Positions 7,128-17,566 of a stretch of 64,000 nucleotides of DNA are shown piece after piece (within the stretch, counting starts at the first letter, position 1; every line of letters starts with the position of its first letter). A program made the position numbers and the translations under genes. The notes under the pieces are model-generated. The model was given only the letters and a program-made list of their open reading frames with translations. It was not told the origin of the DNA and did no database searches. The DNA is from Rhodanobacter sp. ANJX3 (GTDB taxonomy: Bacteria; Pseudomonadota; Gammaproteobacteria; Xanthomonadales; Rhodanobacteraceae): positions 310,001 through 374,000 of the forward strand of contig NZ_JACHCM010000002.1 in assembly GCF_014200755.1 (NCBI RefSeq), read 5' to 3'.

Positions 7128-9353
7128 CTAGAACGTAAGCCGCGCGCCCAGCATGTAAGTGCGGTCGGGGCCGGGCTCGAAATAGCGGCCGTTGCTGTCG
7201 TTGACGATGACCGTGCCGATGTAGCGACGATCGGCCAAATTGTCGATGCTGGCGCTGAGCTGCAGCCGCGTGGTCGCGCCCAGCGCGAAGGTGTAACTCG
7301 TATCGATATCGACCAAGGCATAGCCTGCCGCACGCTGCGTGTCGGTATCGTTGACGGTGACCGAGCCTACGCCTTGCAGCGTGGCACCCTGACGCCAGCC
7401 CAGGTCGGTGCCGTGCTCGAGGCGCAGCGAGCCGTAGTTGTCCGGTACGCCCGGTATCGGCGTGCCGGCGGCGACCGGCGTGGTGGGCACGGCACACGGC
7501 GTGGTGGTGCAGGTGAGGAAGGGGCTGCGGAAGCTCGCCAGCAGATGTGTAAAGCCGGCCGACAGCTGAAAGTCGTTGCCCAGCTGCCCGGTCAGCGAAA
7601 ATTCCAGGCCCTGACGCCGCGCGCTGCCGACGTTCTGATAGGTGGAGCGCCCGTTTTCATTGGTGTCGACGGTCAGCTCGTTGCGCGTGTCGGCGCGGAA
7701 CGCGGCCGCGTCGAACTCCAGCGCGGGCACGATCTGCCACTTGGCGCCCACTTCCAGATTCTTGCTGTGCTGTGGCTGTAGGTTGAAGGCGAGACCCGGC
7801 TGGCCGTCGCTGCGGTAGCCCAGCTCGTTGTAGCTCGGCGTTTCGAAGCCCTTGCTGTAGCTGGCGTACAGCCGAACGTTGTCCGCCGGACGAAACTGTA
7901 CGCCGACCACCGGCGTGGTGGCCGAGTACGTGACGTGGCCGCTGTCGTCGGGATTGGTGGCGGTGATGTAGAAATCCTGCTCGTGAAAATGCACATCGTC
8001 GCGGCGCAGGCCCAGCAGCAGCGACCAACGATCGGCGAAGTGCCAGTACCACTGCGCGTATTCGTCCACGTTGTCGACGTCGTCGTTCTCGTTGCGACGC
8101 AGTGCGCCGACAACACCCAGTTCGGTCACGCCTTGACTGTTGGTGATGTAGTTGTTGAAACCGAACCGGCGCTGATGCTGATAGTCGGCGCTGACGCCCA
8201 GCACGAATTCGTAGTCGCGATCGAGCAGATCGCCGCTATGCGTCCAGCGCACGTCGGTACCGCCGTAGTCGGTATCGGGCTGCACCACGCCGCCGGACTG
8301 CAGCGGATTTTTCTGGGTGGCCACCGGTATCGACTGAAATTGCAGAATGCTGCGCTGGCCGTGATAGACCATCGCGCGGATCTGGTCGTCCTCGTCGATC
8401 TGCTGCTCGTAGATCAGGCCGAGCTGGGTCTGCTTGCTGCTCTTGCGGGTATTGAACTGGCTGGCGACCGAAGTGGCCTGGCGTGGATCGGCGTCGACCT
8501 GTGCGCGGGTGAGGCCGAGTTCGTCCTGCGCCACGGGCTGGTAGAAGCGGTTCAATACCACCGTCAGTTTGCGCTGCTTACCCAGATCGATACCGAACTT
8601 GGCGTTGTCCGATTCGCGGTGTACGCGGCTGTGCTGGCGATAGCCGCCGGAGAGAAATTCCGACGCGGCGATGTTGTAATCGACCGGCCCCACGATGCCG
8701 CGCGTGTCGGCGCTGTAGCGAAACGTGTCGTTGCTGCCACCGGAGAAGCCGAGCGTGGTCTGCGGCACGACCGTGCCGTCGGCGCTCCACATCTGCACCA
8801 CGCCGCCGGCCGCATTGCCATACAGCACGGAGAAAGGGCCGCGCAGCACTTCGACGCGATCGGCGCTGTCGATATTGAACGGCGAGACCTGGCCCTGCCC
8901 GTCCGGCAGCGTGGCGGGAATGCCGTCGATATACAGGCGGATGCTGCGCACGCCGAAGGTGGCGCGGCCGCCGAAGCCGCGGATCGAGATCTGCTCGTCC
9001 TGCGCGTAATTCTGCCGATCGCGCGCGATGATGCCGGGTACGCCGGTCAGCGTCTCGGAAAGATTGATGCCGGGGTTGGCCGCCGAGGTCGGCTCGACAT
9101 TGACGATGGTCAGCGCCGCAGGAAGATCGAACGGCGATATCGCCATGCGGCTGGCGTTGACCTTTACCGCGGGCAAGGTCGTGGCCTTGGGGGCTGCGGC
9201 GCTGTCTGTCGGTGGCGGCGTGGTGTCCTGCGCCAGCACTTGCCGCGACGACAGCGCGGCGACCAACAACGCGAGTGCGATAGCCCGATCCAAACGAATG
9301 GTGGCCCCTTTCTTTGGCACGCCCGGATGAAGGTTTTCGATACCCTGTGTCAC
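7128..9353 (-). CDS. pqqU: TonB-dependent outer-membrane receptor resembling the PQQ importer PqqU (YncD)
   Basis: A 741-residue TonB-dependent receptor. GTG 9353 is chosen because GGGAGAGA lies just upstream; an ATG 22 codons earlier is the alternative. It has a signal peptide ending VLAQ (about residue 42), a plug domain, and a barrel ending in a terminal Phe (YMLGARLTF). The plug closely matches E. coli YncD as I remember it: INLSETLTGVPGI, RQNYAQDEQISIRGFG, RLYIDGIPATLPDGQGQ, VEVLRGPFSVLYGNAAGG; the barrel also shares FETPSYNEL and SVIVNES-like segments. YncD (PqqU) imports pyrroloquinoline quinone. Its position 82 bp after a PQQ-dehydrogenase/cytochrome gene pair strongly supports PQQ as ligand. 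Confidence 0.88.
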   Translation of the reverse strand: MTQGIENLHPGVPKKGATIRLDRAIALALLVAALSSRQVLAQDTTPPPTDSAAAPKATTLPAVKVNASRMAISPFDLPAALTIVNVEPTSAANPGINLSETLTGVPGIIARDRQNYAQDEQISIRGFGGRATFGVRSIRLYIDGIPATLPDGQGQVSPFNIDSADRVEVLRGPFSVLYGNAAGGVVQMWSADGTVVPQTTLGFSGGSNDTFRYSADTRGIVGPVDYNIAASEFLSGGYRQHSRVHRESDNAKFGIDLGKQRKLTVVLNRFYQPVAQDELGLTRAQVDADPRQATSVASQFNTRKSSKQTQLGLIYEQQIDEDDQIRAMVYHGQRSILQFQSIPVATQKNPLQSGGVVQPDTDYGGTDVRWTHSGDLLDRDYEFVLGVSADYQHQRRFGFNNYITNSQGVTELGVVGALRRNENDDVDNVDEYAQWYWHFADRWSLLLGLRRDDVHFHEQDFYITATNPDDSGHVTYSATTPVVGVQFRPADNVRLYASYSKGFETPSYNELGYRSDGQPGLAFNLQPQHSKNLEVGAKWQIVPALEFDAAAFRADTRNELTVDTNENGRSTYQNVGSARRQGLEFSLTGQLGNDFQLSAGFTHLLASFRSPFLTCTTTPCAVPTTPVAAGTPIPGVPDNYGSLRLEHGTDLGWRQGATLQGVGSVTVNDTDTQRAAGYALVDIDTSYTFALGATTRLQLSASIDNLADRRYIGTVIVNDSNGRYFEPGPDRTYMLGARLTF

Positions 9354-9434
9354 GACGATCTCTCCCCAGCCAATAAATACGAAACCACCGATGCACCCAA
9401 CGCGCCCGTGGTTTCGCATAACAGGACACTGCGA

Positions 9435-10667
9435 TCACTGGTTGTCGATGGGACCGCCACGGTATAGCAGCTTTACCTTGGATTTTGTGGCGTCATCGAA
9501 CGTCAGCGCCTTGTCGCCAGCCGGATAACCGTTCTGCTGCAGCAGAAAGGCCATGATTTCCACATAGTCGTCGTGCGCCAGCGTGCCCGGTGCCGTCGCC
9601 GGCATGTTGTTGGCCACGATGCCGAACACATCGCTGACATGAAAGTCCGCCTTGGGCGAGGCAAAGTTCGGCCCCCTCAATGCGGGGCCCGACCGACCGA
9701 GCAGCGTCGGCCCATGGCACATCGCACAATAGGTGAGGAACTTGATCTTGCCGCTGTCCGCCTGCGCCGAGGTAAACAGCGCCGGCGGCGAACCGTCGGG
9801 CTTGGCCGCTTTTTTCGAACCACAGCGCCGATCGATGCCGCCGTGGACGGACGACCGCTTCAACATGGCGCTCTTGCCGCGCTGGCTCGGTGTCGCCGCA
9901 CCGATTTCGGCATACGGCGCCAGCAGCTTCGCCAGCTCGCCCGAGTCGGTGAGCGCGGCAACGGCTTTTTCGAAATCGCGCGCCGCCGGTGCGTGCGCCT
10001 CGTCATACAGCGCGACGAGGTTGAACTTCGCATGCGGCTCGTCCAGCTCGTGATACGTGAAACGCGCCGACTCGTGCCTGCTGGCCAGATAGGCCACTAC
10101 GGTAGGCTGCCACAGCATCGCGGCATGCACCTGGTGTTTTTCCAGCGCACTGAGCGAGGCATCGTCGGTGAGGTGGATATCGGCGTTGACGTTGCGATGC
10201 GTCACGAAATACAGGTTCGGCGTGGTCTGGTAGGTCACGGCCACGTCGGTGTTCTTCGCCAGCTGATCCAGCGCTGTCACCTTGCTGGCTTTCGGCGTGA
10301 CCAGCACGAAGCCGGTGTGGCCGTAAGGCGCAGTGGCCAGCAGACCGGGCAGCGCCGCTTTCGCATCGGCATCCAACGGAAAACCGAGCACCAGCGAACA
10401 GCTGGCCTTGGCCAGCTTGTCGAACTCCTTGAGGCTGAAGCCGTCGTCGTCGTTGCCGCCGCTGCCGTCGAACTCGTGCAGCGACAGCGTGCTGCCCTCC
10501 TGCGTGGCGATGGCCTGGGCGATGCTTCTATCCACCGTCGCGGTCGGGCTGCTCTTGTCGACGCAGATCGACAGCTCGGATGCGCTGGCGGTGCCGCCGT
10601 ACAGAAGTACGGCGGCCGTTCCGACCAGCCATGCCAACCGACTTTTTTTACCCATCTGTCGCTTCAT
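9435..10667 (-). CDS. Periplasmic substrate-binding domain (MxaJ/XoxJ-like) fused to a c-type cytochrome
   Basis: A 410-residue exported protein with signal peptide to about residue 30 (ASAS). Residues 31-255 resemble the solute-binding proteins that accompany quinoprotein dehydrogenases: LSICVDKSSPTATVDRSIAQ, LGFPLDADAKAALPGLLATA, YGHTGFVLVTPKASKVTALD. A basic linker (about 256-300) leads to a single-haem cytochrome c with CAMCH at 314-318 and a probable Met ligand at 355 (NNMPAT). In methanol and lanthanide dehydrogenase systems these are two separate genes (J and G). The gene follows the PQQ dehydrogenase by 12 bp, so the cytochrome is the likely electron acceptor and the binding domain may assist its assembly or docking. 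Confidence 0.82.
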   Translation of the reverse strand: MKRQMGKKSRLAWLVGTAAVLLYGGTASASELSICVDKSSPTATVDRSIAQAIATQEGSTLSLHEFDGSGGNDDDGFSLKEFDKLAKASCSLVLGFPLDADAKAALPGLLATAPYGHTGFVLVTPKASKVTALDQLAKNTDVAVTYQTTPNLYFVTHRNVNADIHLTDDASLSALEKHQVHAAMLWQPTVVAYLASRHESARFTYHELDEPHAKFNLVALYDEAHAPAARDFEKAVAALTDSGELAKLLAPYAEIGAATPSQRGKSAMLKRSSVHGGIDRRCGSKKAAKPDGSPPALFTSAQADSGKIKFLTYCAMCHGPTLLGRSGPALRGPNFASPKADFHVSDVFGIVANNMPATAPGTLAHDDYVEIMAFLLQQNGYPAGDKALTFDDATKSKVKLLYRGGPIDNQ

Positions 10668-10679
10668 GCATGGACTCCG

Positions 10680-12377
10680 TTAGATCGAAAATACGTAGAA
10701 GTGCCCGCCCAGCGGGATGTTCTGCACTTTCGGATCCTTGGCCATGTCGCCACCCCAGATCGGCGTCGCGCCACCCCAGCCGGCGTAGATGCCGATGAAC
10801 TGCTTGCCGTCGACCTTCCACGTACTGGGCACGCCGATGATGCCCGAGCTCAGCTGCGGGCTTTTCCATTTCACGGCACCGGTCGTCGCATCGAAGGCGT
10901 AGAGAAACCCATCGGCGCCACCGGAGAACACCAGGCCGCCGGCGGTGCTGAGCATACCGTCGTTCCACGGCAGTTCGGACGGATGGTTCCAGACCTTTTT
11001 GCCGGTGTTGAGATCCATTGCGATCACATCGCCCCACTGCCCCTTGAACGCCGGATCGGCCATCACCTTGAACGACTCGCCGAGGAACGGCAGGCCGGCC
11101 TTGTAGCTCACCGTGGCGCCCTTGATCGTCATGCAGGTATGCATGGCGGGGATGTAGGCCATGTGGGTTTTCGGATCGACCGAGATCGGCCACCAGTTCT
11201 TGCCGCCGAGGAAGCTGGGGCAGGTAAACACTTCCTTGTCGATGGTCGGACGCATGGCCGGATCGGTGACCGGCTTGCCGTCCTTGAAACCGCTGACCGA
11301 CGTGGCCGTCACGAACTTCTGGGCGTAGATCAGCTTGCCGTCGGTGCGGTCGATCGCATAGAACCAACCGTTGCGGCTCGCGCTGACGATGGCCTTGTGC
11401 TGCACGCCCTGATAGTCGATGTCGGTCAGCACGGTTTCGTTGGTGCCGTCGTAATCCCAGGTGTCGTTGGGCGTGTACTGGTAGTTCCACTTGATCTTGC
11501 CGGTGGCCTGGTTCATCGCGATGACCGAGTCGGTGTAGAGGTTGTCGCCCGGACGCAGCGTGGCCAGCCACGGGCCCGGGTTGCCCACGCCCCAGAACAG
11601 CGTGTCGCTTTCGGCATCGTAGGTGCCGGTGAGCCAGGCGCCACCGCCACCGGTCTTGTAGGCACCCTTGGGCCAGGTCTTGCCACCCGGCTCGGTGGGT
11701 GCCGGAATGGTGTATTGCTTCCATAGCTGCTTGCCGGTTTTGGCATCCAAGGCGGTGATGAAACCGCGCGCGCCGTATTCGCCACCGGACAGGCCGACGA
11801 TGACCTTGCCCTTGACGATCAGCGGCGCCAGCGTCATGGCCGCGCCCTCGTCGGCGGCGAGCAACTGCTTCTTCCACTGCAGCTTGCCGGTGACGGCGTC
11901 GAGCGCGACGACGTAGTTGTCCAACGTGGCCATATAGACGTCGTTGCCGTACAGAGCGACGCCGCGATTGACCACGTCGCAGCACACCGTCTTCAGGCCG
12001 ACCTGCGACAGATCGTGTTGGTAGCGCCACAGCTGCTTGCCGGTGCTGGCCTGAAAAGCGACCAGCTCATCCTTGGGCGTGGTGATGTAGAGATAGTCGC
12101 CGTTGACGATGGCCGGCGATTCGTGGCCCTGCTCGAAGGCGGTCTTGTAATCCCACACCTGCTTCAAACCGCCGACGTTACCGGCGTTGATGGTGTCGAA
12201 CGGCGAGTAGCCGGAGCTGGTGTAGTCGTGGCGATACATCAGCCAGCCGTCGTCACTGGCCGCCGCCTTCAAACGCGCATCGGTGACCGGCGCGTAGTCG
12301 GCGGCCAGCGCACCGCCGACAACCGCCAGCAGCGCAACGATCAAGGCGGTCTTGCGCAAGATAGTCAGACGTTTCAT
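10680..12377 (-). CDS. PQQ-dependent alcohol dehydrogenase with lanthanide-type DYD motif
   Basis: A quinoprotein alcohol dehydrogenase of 565 residues. ATG 12377 is preferred because GAGGAAG is well spaced from it; an ATG two codons earlier is too close. It has a signal peptide to ALA (about 27) and an eight-bladed propeller. Residues below are numbered from that earlier ATG. The vicinal disulfide CC (134-135, in KTVCCDVVNRG), metal-binding Glu202 (SGGEYG), Asn268 (GVGNPGPW) and catalytic Asp310 are present. Asp312 gives D-Y-D, the extra aspartate found in lanthanide enzymes such as XoxF and PedH, where calcium enzymes have a non-acidic residue. No haem domain is attached. It probably oxidises ethanol or similar alcohols in the periplasm and passes electrons to the adjacent cytochrome fusion. 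Confidence 0.92.
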   Translation of the reverse strand: MKRLTILRKTALIVALLAVVGGALAADYAPVTDARLKAAASDDGWLMYRHDYTSSGYSPFDTINAGNVGGLKQVWDYKTAFEQGHESPAIVNGDYLYITTPKDELVAFQASTGKQLWRYQHDLSQVGLKTVCCDVVNRGVALYGNDVYMATLDNYVVALDAVTGKLQWKKQLLAADEGAAMTLAPLIVKGKVIVGLSGGEYGARGFITALDAKTGKQLWKQYTIPAPTEPGGKTWPKGAYKTGGGGAWLTGTYDAESDTLFWGVGNPGPWLATLRPGDNLYTDSVIAMNQATGKIKWNYQYTPNDTWDYDGTNETVLTDIDYQGVQHKAIVSASRNGWFYAIDRTDGKLIYAQKFVTATSVSGFKDGKPVTDPAMRPTIDKEVFTCPSFLGGKNWWPISVDPKTHMAYIPAMHTCMTIKGATVSYKAGLPFLGESFKVMADPAFKGQWGDVIAMDLNTGKKVWNHPSELPWNDGMLSTAGGLVFSGGADGFLYAFDATTGAVKWKSPQLSSGIIGVPSTWKVDGKQFIGIYAGWGGATPIWGGDMAKDPKVQNIPLGGHFYVFSI

Positions 12378-12874
12378 GTGCATCTTCCTCGTGGTGATTC
12401 GTTAGGTATAGAAAGCTGATGAGTGCATGGCGATCGGAAGAGGACAACGACGGCGATCGGCCGGCCGGTGAGCGCTCGGCATGCGCCGGCGGTAACGCGG
12501 ACGTGGTGGCATCGCATCGATGATCTGATGGCTGCGGTTCGCGCTGACGCGCCGCTGTCAGCTGCGGCGTATCGGTCGCGTGACTTGGCTGTTTACATGA
12601 TCATCCCCTCGTCGACCCGCGATTTTTGAAGTAAGCGCCGTCACGACTACTGTCGTTGCTGCGCTTACTCATGCTTCGTTTGAACAGCTCGCCGATAAGG
12701 GCATGGGCATGGCCGCCATCGACAAAACGGCAGCGAATACGACTTTGTGCCTTGCACCCTTGCGCGTGGGCGGGCGTGAACGTCGGCCAGCACCGATAGG
12801 ACGCCTCGCCTGCGGCTGTCTCGGCCGTGAGCACACGGCCGGCTTCTCCCGGCCGGCCGTGCGCCCTGGCGCGA
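12378..12874. other. Intergenic region upstream of the PQQ dehydrogenase gene
   Basis: About 500 bp between the aldehyde dehydrogenase stop and the PQQ dehydrogenase start, both on the minus strand. The promoter of the PQQ operon should lie here. I searched the minus strand for GG-N10-GC elements with sigma-54 character and found none convincing, so it is probably read from a different promoter type than the aldehyde dehydrogenase. The only clear structure is the hairpin at 12834-12861. No protein gene is supported. Confidence 0.5.
12834..12861 (-). terminator. GC-rich hairpin after the aldehyde dehydrogenase gene
   Basis: CACGGCCGG (12834-12842) and CCGGCCGTG (12853-12861) form a perfect 9-bp stem with a 10-nt loop, 13 bp after the aldehyde dehydrogenase stop. 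There is no T-run. The last codons of the gene themselves form a second hairpin, GAAAAAGC / GCTTTTTC (12878-12896), whose T tract on the minus strand might add termination activity. Confidence 0.45.
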
Positions 12875-14395
<1,521 letters not shown>

Positions 14396-14434
14396 GGATG
14401 GGCACTCCGCGTCTGGGAAAGGTACAGACGCCAG

Positions 14435-14450
14435 AGCAGGAGCCGTGCCA
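14435..14450 (-). promoter_or_regulatory. Sigma-54 (-24/-12) promoter of the aldehyde dehydrogenase gene
   Basis: On the minus strand the sequence reads TGGCACG-GCTC-CTGCT. The -24 element is a perfect match to the sigma-54 consensus, the GG-N10-GC spacing is exact, and the -12 element differs at one base (CTGC for TTGC). Transcription would begin roughly ten bases downstream, giving a leader of about 30 nt before ATG 14395. A sigma-54 activator gene is divergently encoded 248 bp away, which fits. Confidence 0.85.
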
Positions 14451-14611
14451 GCAGGCGAGAAAAATTTAGGATGCTGCACTGTGCCAACCGACGGGCTCGC
14501 CCCATGTCCGGGAAAAATTTCCCGATCGCTGCAACGCAACAACCAACCTGGCGGCGCGCCTGTTGCACTTTCGTGCGGCGTATGTTTTGTATCGAAACAC
14601 CACTTATGGAG

Positions 14612-14630
14612 GTGTCGCATCTTGCGACAC
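14612..14630. promoter_or_regulatory. Inverted repeat, probable binding site of the AcoR-like activator
   Basis: GTGTCGCA-TCT-TGCGACAC is a perfect 8-bp inverted repeat with a 3-nt spacer. It lies about 165 bp upstream of the aldehyde dehydrogenase -24/-12 promoter, a typical distance for an enhancer site of a sigma-54 activator, and 13 bp before the activator's own ATG, where binding could also repress the activator gene. The assignment is by position and symmetry only. Confidence 0.65.
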
Positions 14631-14642
14631 ACGAGATCACCC

Positions 14643-16520
14643 ATGCGGCACCCGGCATCCACCGAATCGATCAACACGGCGCGACGCAGCTTCTTCGACG
14701 GCGGCTCGGAACCGCGAGGGCTGGTGTCCGACACCATCCTCGCCTCGTGGCGTCGCTGCCGCATGCAAGGCTTGGTGGCGGATGCGCAACCCAACCTTGC
14801 GCTGGTCGAGCGACATCAGCTGGGCGAGATGCAGGAACAGTACGACGTGTTGCGACGCCTGTGCCGGCCCGAACTGGAAGCGCTGTACGCCAGCGCCAAC
14901 CACGCGGGCAGCATCGTGGTGCTTACCGCACCGGATGGTTTCATTCTCGACGCGCTGGGCAACGCCGACTTTCTGGACAAGGCCGCGCGCGTGTCGCTGC
15001 GGCCGGGTGCGCCGTGGAGCGAAGCGGCCACCGGCACCAATGCGATCGGCACCGCGCTGATCGAACGTCGCGCCATCGAAGTGCGCGGCGGCGAACACTA
15101 TTACGCGCCGCACAAGGTGCTGAGCTGCTCGGCTTCGCCGATTTTCGATCCGCATGGCGAAGTGGTCGGCGTACTCGATCTGTCCGGCGAGTCGTCCTCG
15201 CATCATCTGCATGCGCTGGGCATGGTGCAGCTGGCGGTGGAGCAGATCGAGCATCGATTGTTCGAAAGCGATTTCGACGGCGCCGACATCGTGCGCATTC
15301 AGCCGGACGCGGCGCTGCTCGGCACGGCGCGCGAAGGCATGCTGGTGTTCGAGGCGCACAAGCTGGTGGCGGCCAATCGGCACGCTCTGCGACTGCTCGG
15401 CATGGACTGGAGCGAACTGGGCAAGCGCCGCTACGACGAGCTGTTCGCCTCGGCATTGCCGCGCCCCGGCAGCGTGGCCGGCATGCGCTGCCAGAGCGGC
15501 GAAATGGTGCACGCGCGTCGCGACGTGCCTCGGCAAACCAGCGCTCCATCGCGCGCTACGCGCAGTACGCACGTCAAGCCGCTGCGTTCGCCGGCACCGG
15601 TTTTCTCGGTGACGATGAACGAAGCGATCGATCGCAGCGTACGCCTGCTCGACGCGGATATTCCGCTGCTTTTGCAAGGCGAAACCGGCACCGGCAAGGA
15701 AGTGGTGGCGCGCGAACTGCACCGGCGCAGCGCGCGCGCCGGTGCGCCGTTCATTGCGGTGAATTGCGCCGCCCTGCCCGAAAGCCTGATCGAGTCGGAG
15801 CTGTTCGGCTATCTGCCCGGCGCCTTTACCGGCGCCCGGCGCGATGGTTCGCCCGGCCTGCTGCGCGAAGCCGATGGCGGCACGCTGTTTCTCGACGAGC
15901 TCGGCGATATGCCGCTGGCGATGCAGAGCCGCCTGCTGCGCGTGCTGCAGGAGCGCGAGGTCACGCCGCTCGGCGGCAGCCGCGCGCATCCCATCGATGT
16001 GACCGTGATCGCGGCCACGCATCGCGACCTCGCCGCAGCGGCCGAGCGCGGTGAATTTCGCTCCGATCTGTATTACCGCATCGCACAGTCGACCTTGCGC
16101 CTGCCGGCGCTGCGCGAACATGTGGATCTTGCGTCGGTGATCGAGCAGCTGTGGCGGGCGCTGGGTGGCGACCAGATTCCGATGCATCTGCACCCGGAAC
16201 TGGTCCAGGATCTGGCCGGCCGACGCTGGCCGGGCAATTTGCGACAGCTGGTGGGACTGCTGCGCAGCCTGATGGCGCTGGGCAACGTCGGATCGGTGCT
16301 GACCCGGCACGATCTGCCGGACGACCTGCAGATGCAGAGCGGCACTTCTGCGCGCACGCTGCCGCACGGCAACTTGTCCGGCAGCCTGGAATCGATCGAG
16401 CTGCACGCGATCGACGAGGCCATCGCGACCTGCGACGGCAACGTGGCGGCCGCGGCGCGCAAGCTCGGCGTCAGCCGCAGCACGATTTACCGGCGGCTGG
16501 CCCAGCACGGCGCGGATTGA
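14643..16520 (+). CDS. AcoR-family sigma-54-dependent transcriptional activator
   Basis: A 625-residue regulator. Residues about 80-210 form a GAF-type sensor ([40 protein letters not shown]), as in AcoR and other acetoin/alcohol regulators. The AAA+ domain has Walker A GETGTGKE (346-353), the sigma-54 contact loop GAFTGA (393-398) and Walker B GTLFLDE (413-419). A Fis-type helix-turn-helix ends the protein ([20 protein letters not shown]). It is divergent from the aldehyde dehydrogenase gene, which carries a sigma-54 promoter, so that gene is its obvious target. The Shine-Dalgarno sequence is weak; ATG 14643 is chosen because the protein then starts as AcoR homologues do. Confidence 0.9.
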   Translation: MRHPASTESINTARRSFFDGGSEPRGLVSDTILASWRRCRMQGLVADAQPNLALVERHQLGEMQEQYDVLRRLCRPELEALYASANHAGSIVVLTAPDGFILDALGNADFLDKAARVSLRPGAPWSEAATGTNAIGTALIERRAIEVRGGEHYYAPHKVLSCSASPIFDPHGEVVGVLDLSGESSSHHLHALGMVQLAVEQIEHRLFESDFDGADIVRIQPDAALLGTAREGMLVFEAHKLVAANRHALRLLGMDWSELGKRRYDELFASALPRPGSVAGMRCQSGEMVHARRDVPRQTSAPSRATRSTHVKPLRSPAPVFSVTMNEAIDRSVRLLDADIPLLLQGETGTGKEVVARELHRRSARAGAPFIAVNCAALPESLIESELFGYLPGAFTGARRDGSPGLLREADGGTLFLDELGDMPLAMQSRLLRVLQEREVTPLGGSRAHPIDVTVIAATHRDLAAAAERGEFRSDLYYRIAQSTLRLPALREHVDLASVIEQLWRALGGDQIPMHLHPELVQDLAGRRWPGNLRQLVGLLRSLMALGNVGSVLTRHDLPDDLQMQSGTSARTLPHGNLSGSLESIELHAIDEAIATCDGNVAAAARKLGVSRSTIYRRLAQHGAD

Positions 16521-16562
16521 GGCAGCGCTCGATAGCGCATCGGCCGCGCCAGCTGCACAGGT

Positions 16563-17447
16563 TTAGCGCATGCGGCCCTCGGCATTGCCGGCCCTGGCGC
16601 TGTCGAGTATTTCCGGATAAGGAAATTCCAGCCCCAATAGCTGGCGCATATCCGGGCTCGCCTGCGCGATGAACTCGGCCGGTAGCGCCGCCGGCAGGTT
16701 TTCCATCGGCTTGACCCACTTCGGCAGGTACTGGATCAGGATCGCCGAGCGATCCTTCGACGACAGATTGGGCATGGCGCAATGCCATACCGCGCCGAAG
16801 AAGATCACCGTGTCGCCGGGCTCGCCCAGCATGCGTTCGCAGCGATCGTAGAAACGGTCGCTTTCCACCGGATAATGCAGCTCGCGCTGCGAACCCGGCA
16901 CGTAAGCCGTCGCCCCGGTTTCCACCGTAAAGGGATCGAGCATGATCGTGGCCTGCGCATTTAGCGGAAAGCTCGCGTTGAGCCGGGCCGGATGCGTCAG
17001 CGGCGAGTGGTAGTCCCAATACGGATAATCGATATGCGGCTCCTGCCCTGGCCCGCCGGGCAAAATGCGGTTGGCAGCGATCGACCCCATGGTGAAACCG
17101 CTGCCGAGAAAAGCGCGCATCACCTGCATCAGCTGCGGGTGCGCGGCCATGCGCGAGAACACCTCGCCCTTGGCCAACAAATTCCACACGCGCCGCTGCA
17201 GATCGATGGTGCCGGCCTTGCCCGCGGCGCCCTGAAAATGCGTGACCTTGGGCGCGGACGATTCGGACTCGCGCATCACCACCTCGCGCGCCTGCGCGAT
17301 GTCCGCCGCCGAAAACAGGCCGCGCACGGTCACCGCGCCGGAGCCGTCGAACAGCTCGCGCACGATGGCGTCGACATCGAGATGTGCGGCATCGACGATG
17401 GTCGAGCCGGTAACGACAGCAGGTGCGCGAGCAGTGAGTGCGGACAT
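16563..17447 (-). CDS. Phytanoyl-CoA dioxygenase (PhyH) family protein
   Basis: A 294-residue Fe(II)/2-oxoglutarate oxygenase of the PhyH family. The iron-binding H-x-D is in QEPHIDYPYWDY and the distal histidine in FFGAVWHCAMPNLSSKDRS; VETGATAYVPGSQRELH is the usual family segment between them. ATG 17447 has TGAGGA seven bases upstream and is preferred over an ATG two codons earlier. It is divergent from the Gfo/Idh gene, with a perfect LacI-type operator between, so the two are probably co-regulated. The substrate is unknown; PhyH proteins next to Gfo/Idh genes often act in catabolism of sugars or natural products. Confidence 0.88.
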   Translation of the reverse strand: MSALTARAPAVVTGSTIVDAAHLDVDAIVRELFDGSGAVTVRGLFSAADIAQAREVVMRESESSAPKVTHFQGAAGKAGTIDLQRRVWNLLAKGEVFSRMAAHPQLMQVMRAFLGSGFTMGSIAANRILPGGPGQEPHIDYPYWDYHSPLTHPARLNASFPLNAQATIMLDPFTVETGATAYVPGSQRELHYPVESDRFYDRCERMLGEPGDTVIFFGAVWHCAMPNLSSKDRSAILIQYLPKWVKPMENLPAALPAEFIAQASPDMRQLLGLEFPYPEILDSARAGNAEGRMR

Positions 17448-17499
17448 GGGCATTCCTCAGGCCGGGAAAAGTGGAGGGTCGACGCGAACGCTACGCCGT

Positions 17500-17517
17500 T
17501 TTGCAAGCGCTTGCAAA
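17500..17517. promoter_or_regulatory. Perfect 18-bp LacI-family operator
   Basis: TTTGCAAGC-GCTTGCAAA is a perfect palindrome with the central CG step typical of LacI/GalR-family operators. It lies in the 119-bp gap between the divergent PhyH and Gfo/Idh genes, 52 bp from the former and 49 bp from the latter, where one bound repressor could control both promoters. The LacI-family gene ending at 18630 is the likely regulator. Confidence 0.85.
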
Positions 17518-17566
17518 GTGCACTGCAGCATGCGTAGAGTCGACAAATCACCTACGAGGAATGGCG

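Noticed and set aside
9573..11726. Plus-strand frame of 717 codons across the cytochrome and PQQ dehydrogenase genes
   Set aside because: Antisense shadow of two well-identified genes in GC-rich DNA; translation is Arg/His/Gly-rich and has no motif.
14470..14487. Minus-strand TTGGCACAGTGCAGCAT resembling a -24/-12 promoter
   Set aside because: Only nine bases separate GG from GC; sigma-54 needs ten.
14531..14567. Further GG-N10-GC elements between the aldehyde dehydrogenase and regulator genes
   Set aside because: A minus-strand site at 14531-14544 and a plus-strand one at 14553-14566 have good -12 but poor -24 halves; the site at 14435-14450 is much better.
14637..16508. Minus-strand frame of 623 codons opposite the AcoR-like gene
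   Set aside because: Shadow of a regulator with complete GAF, AAA+ and Fis domains; no motif of its own.
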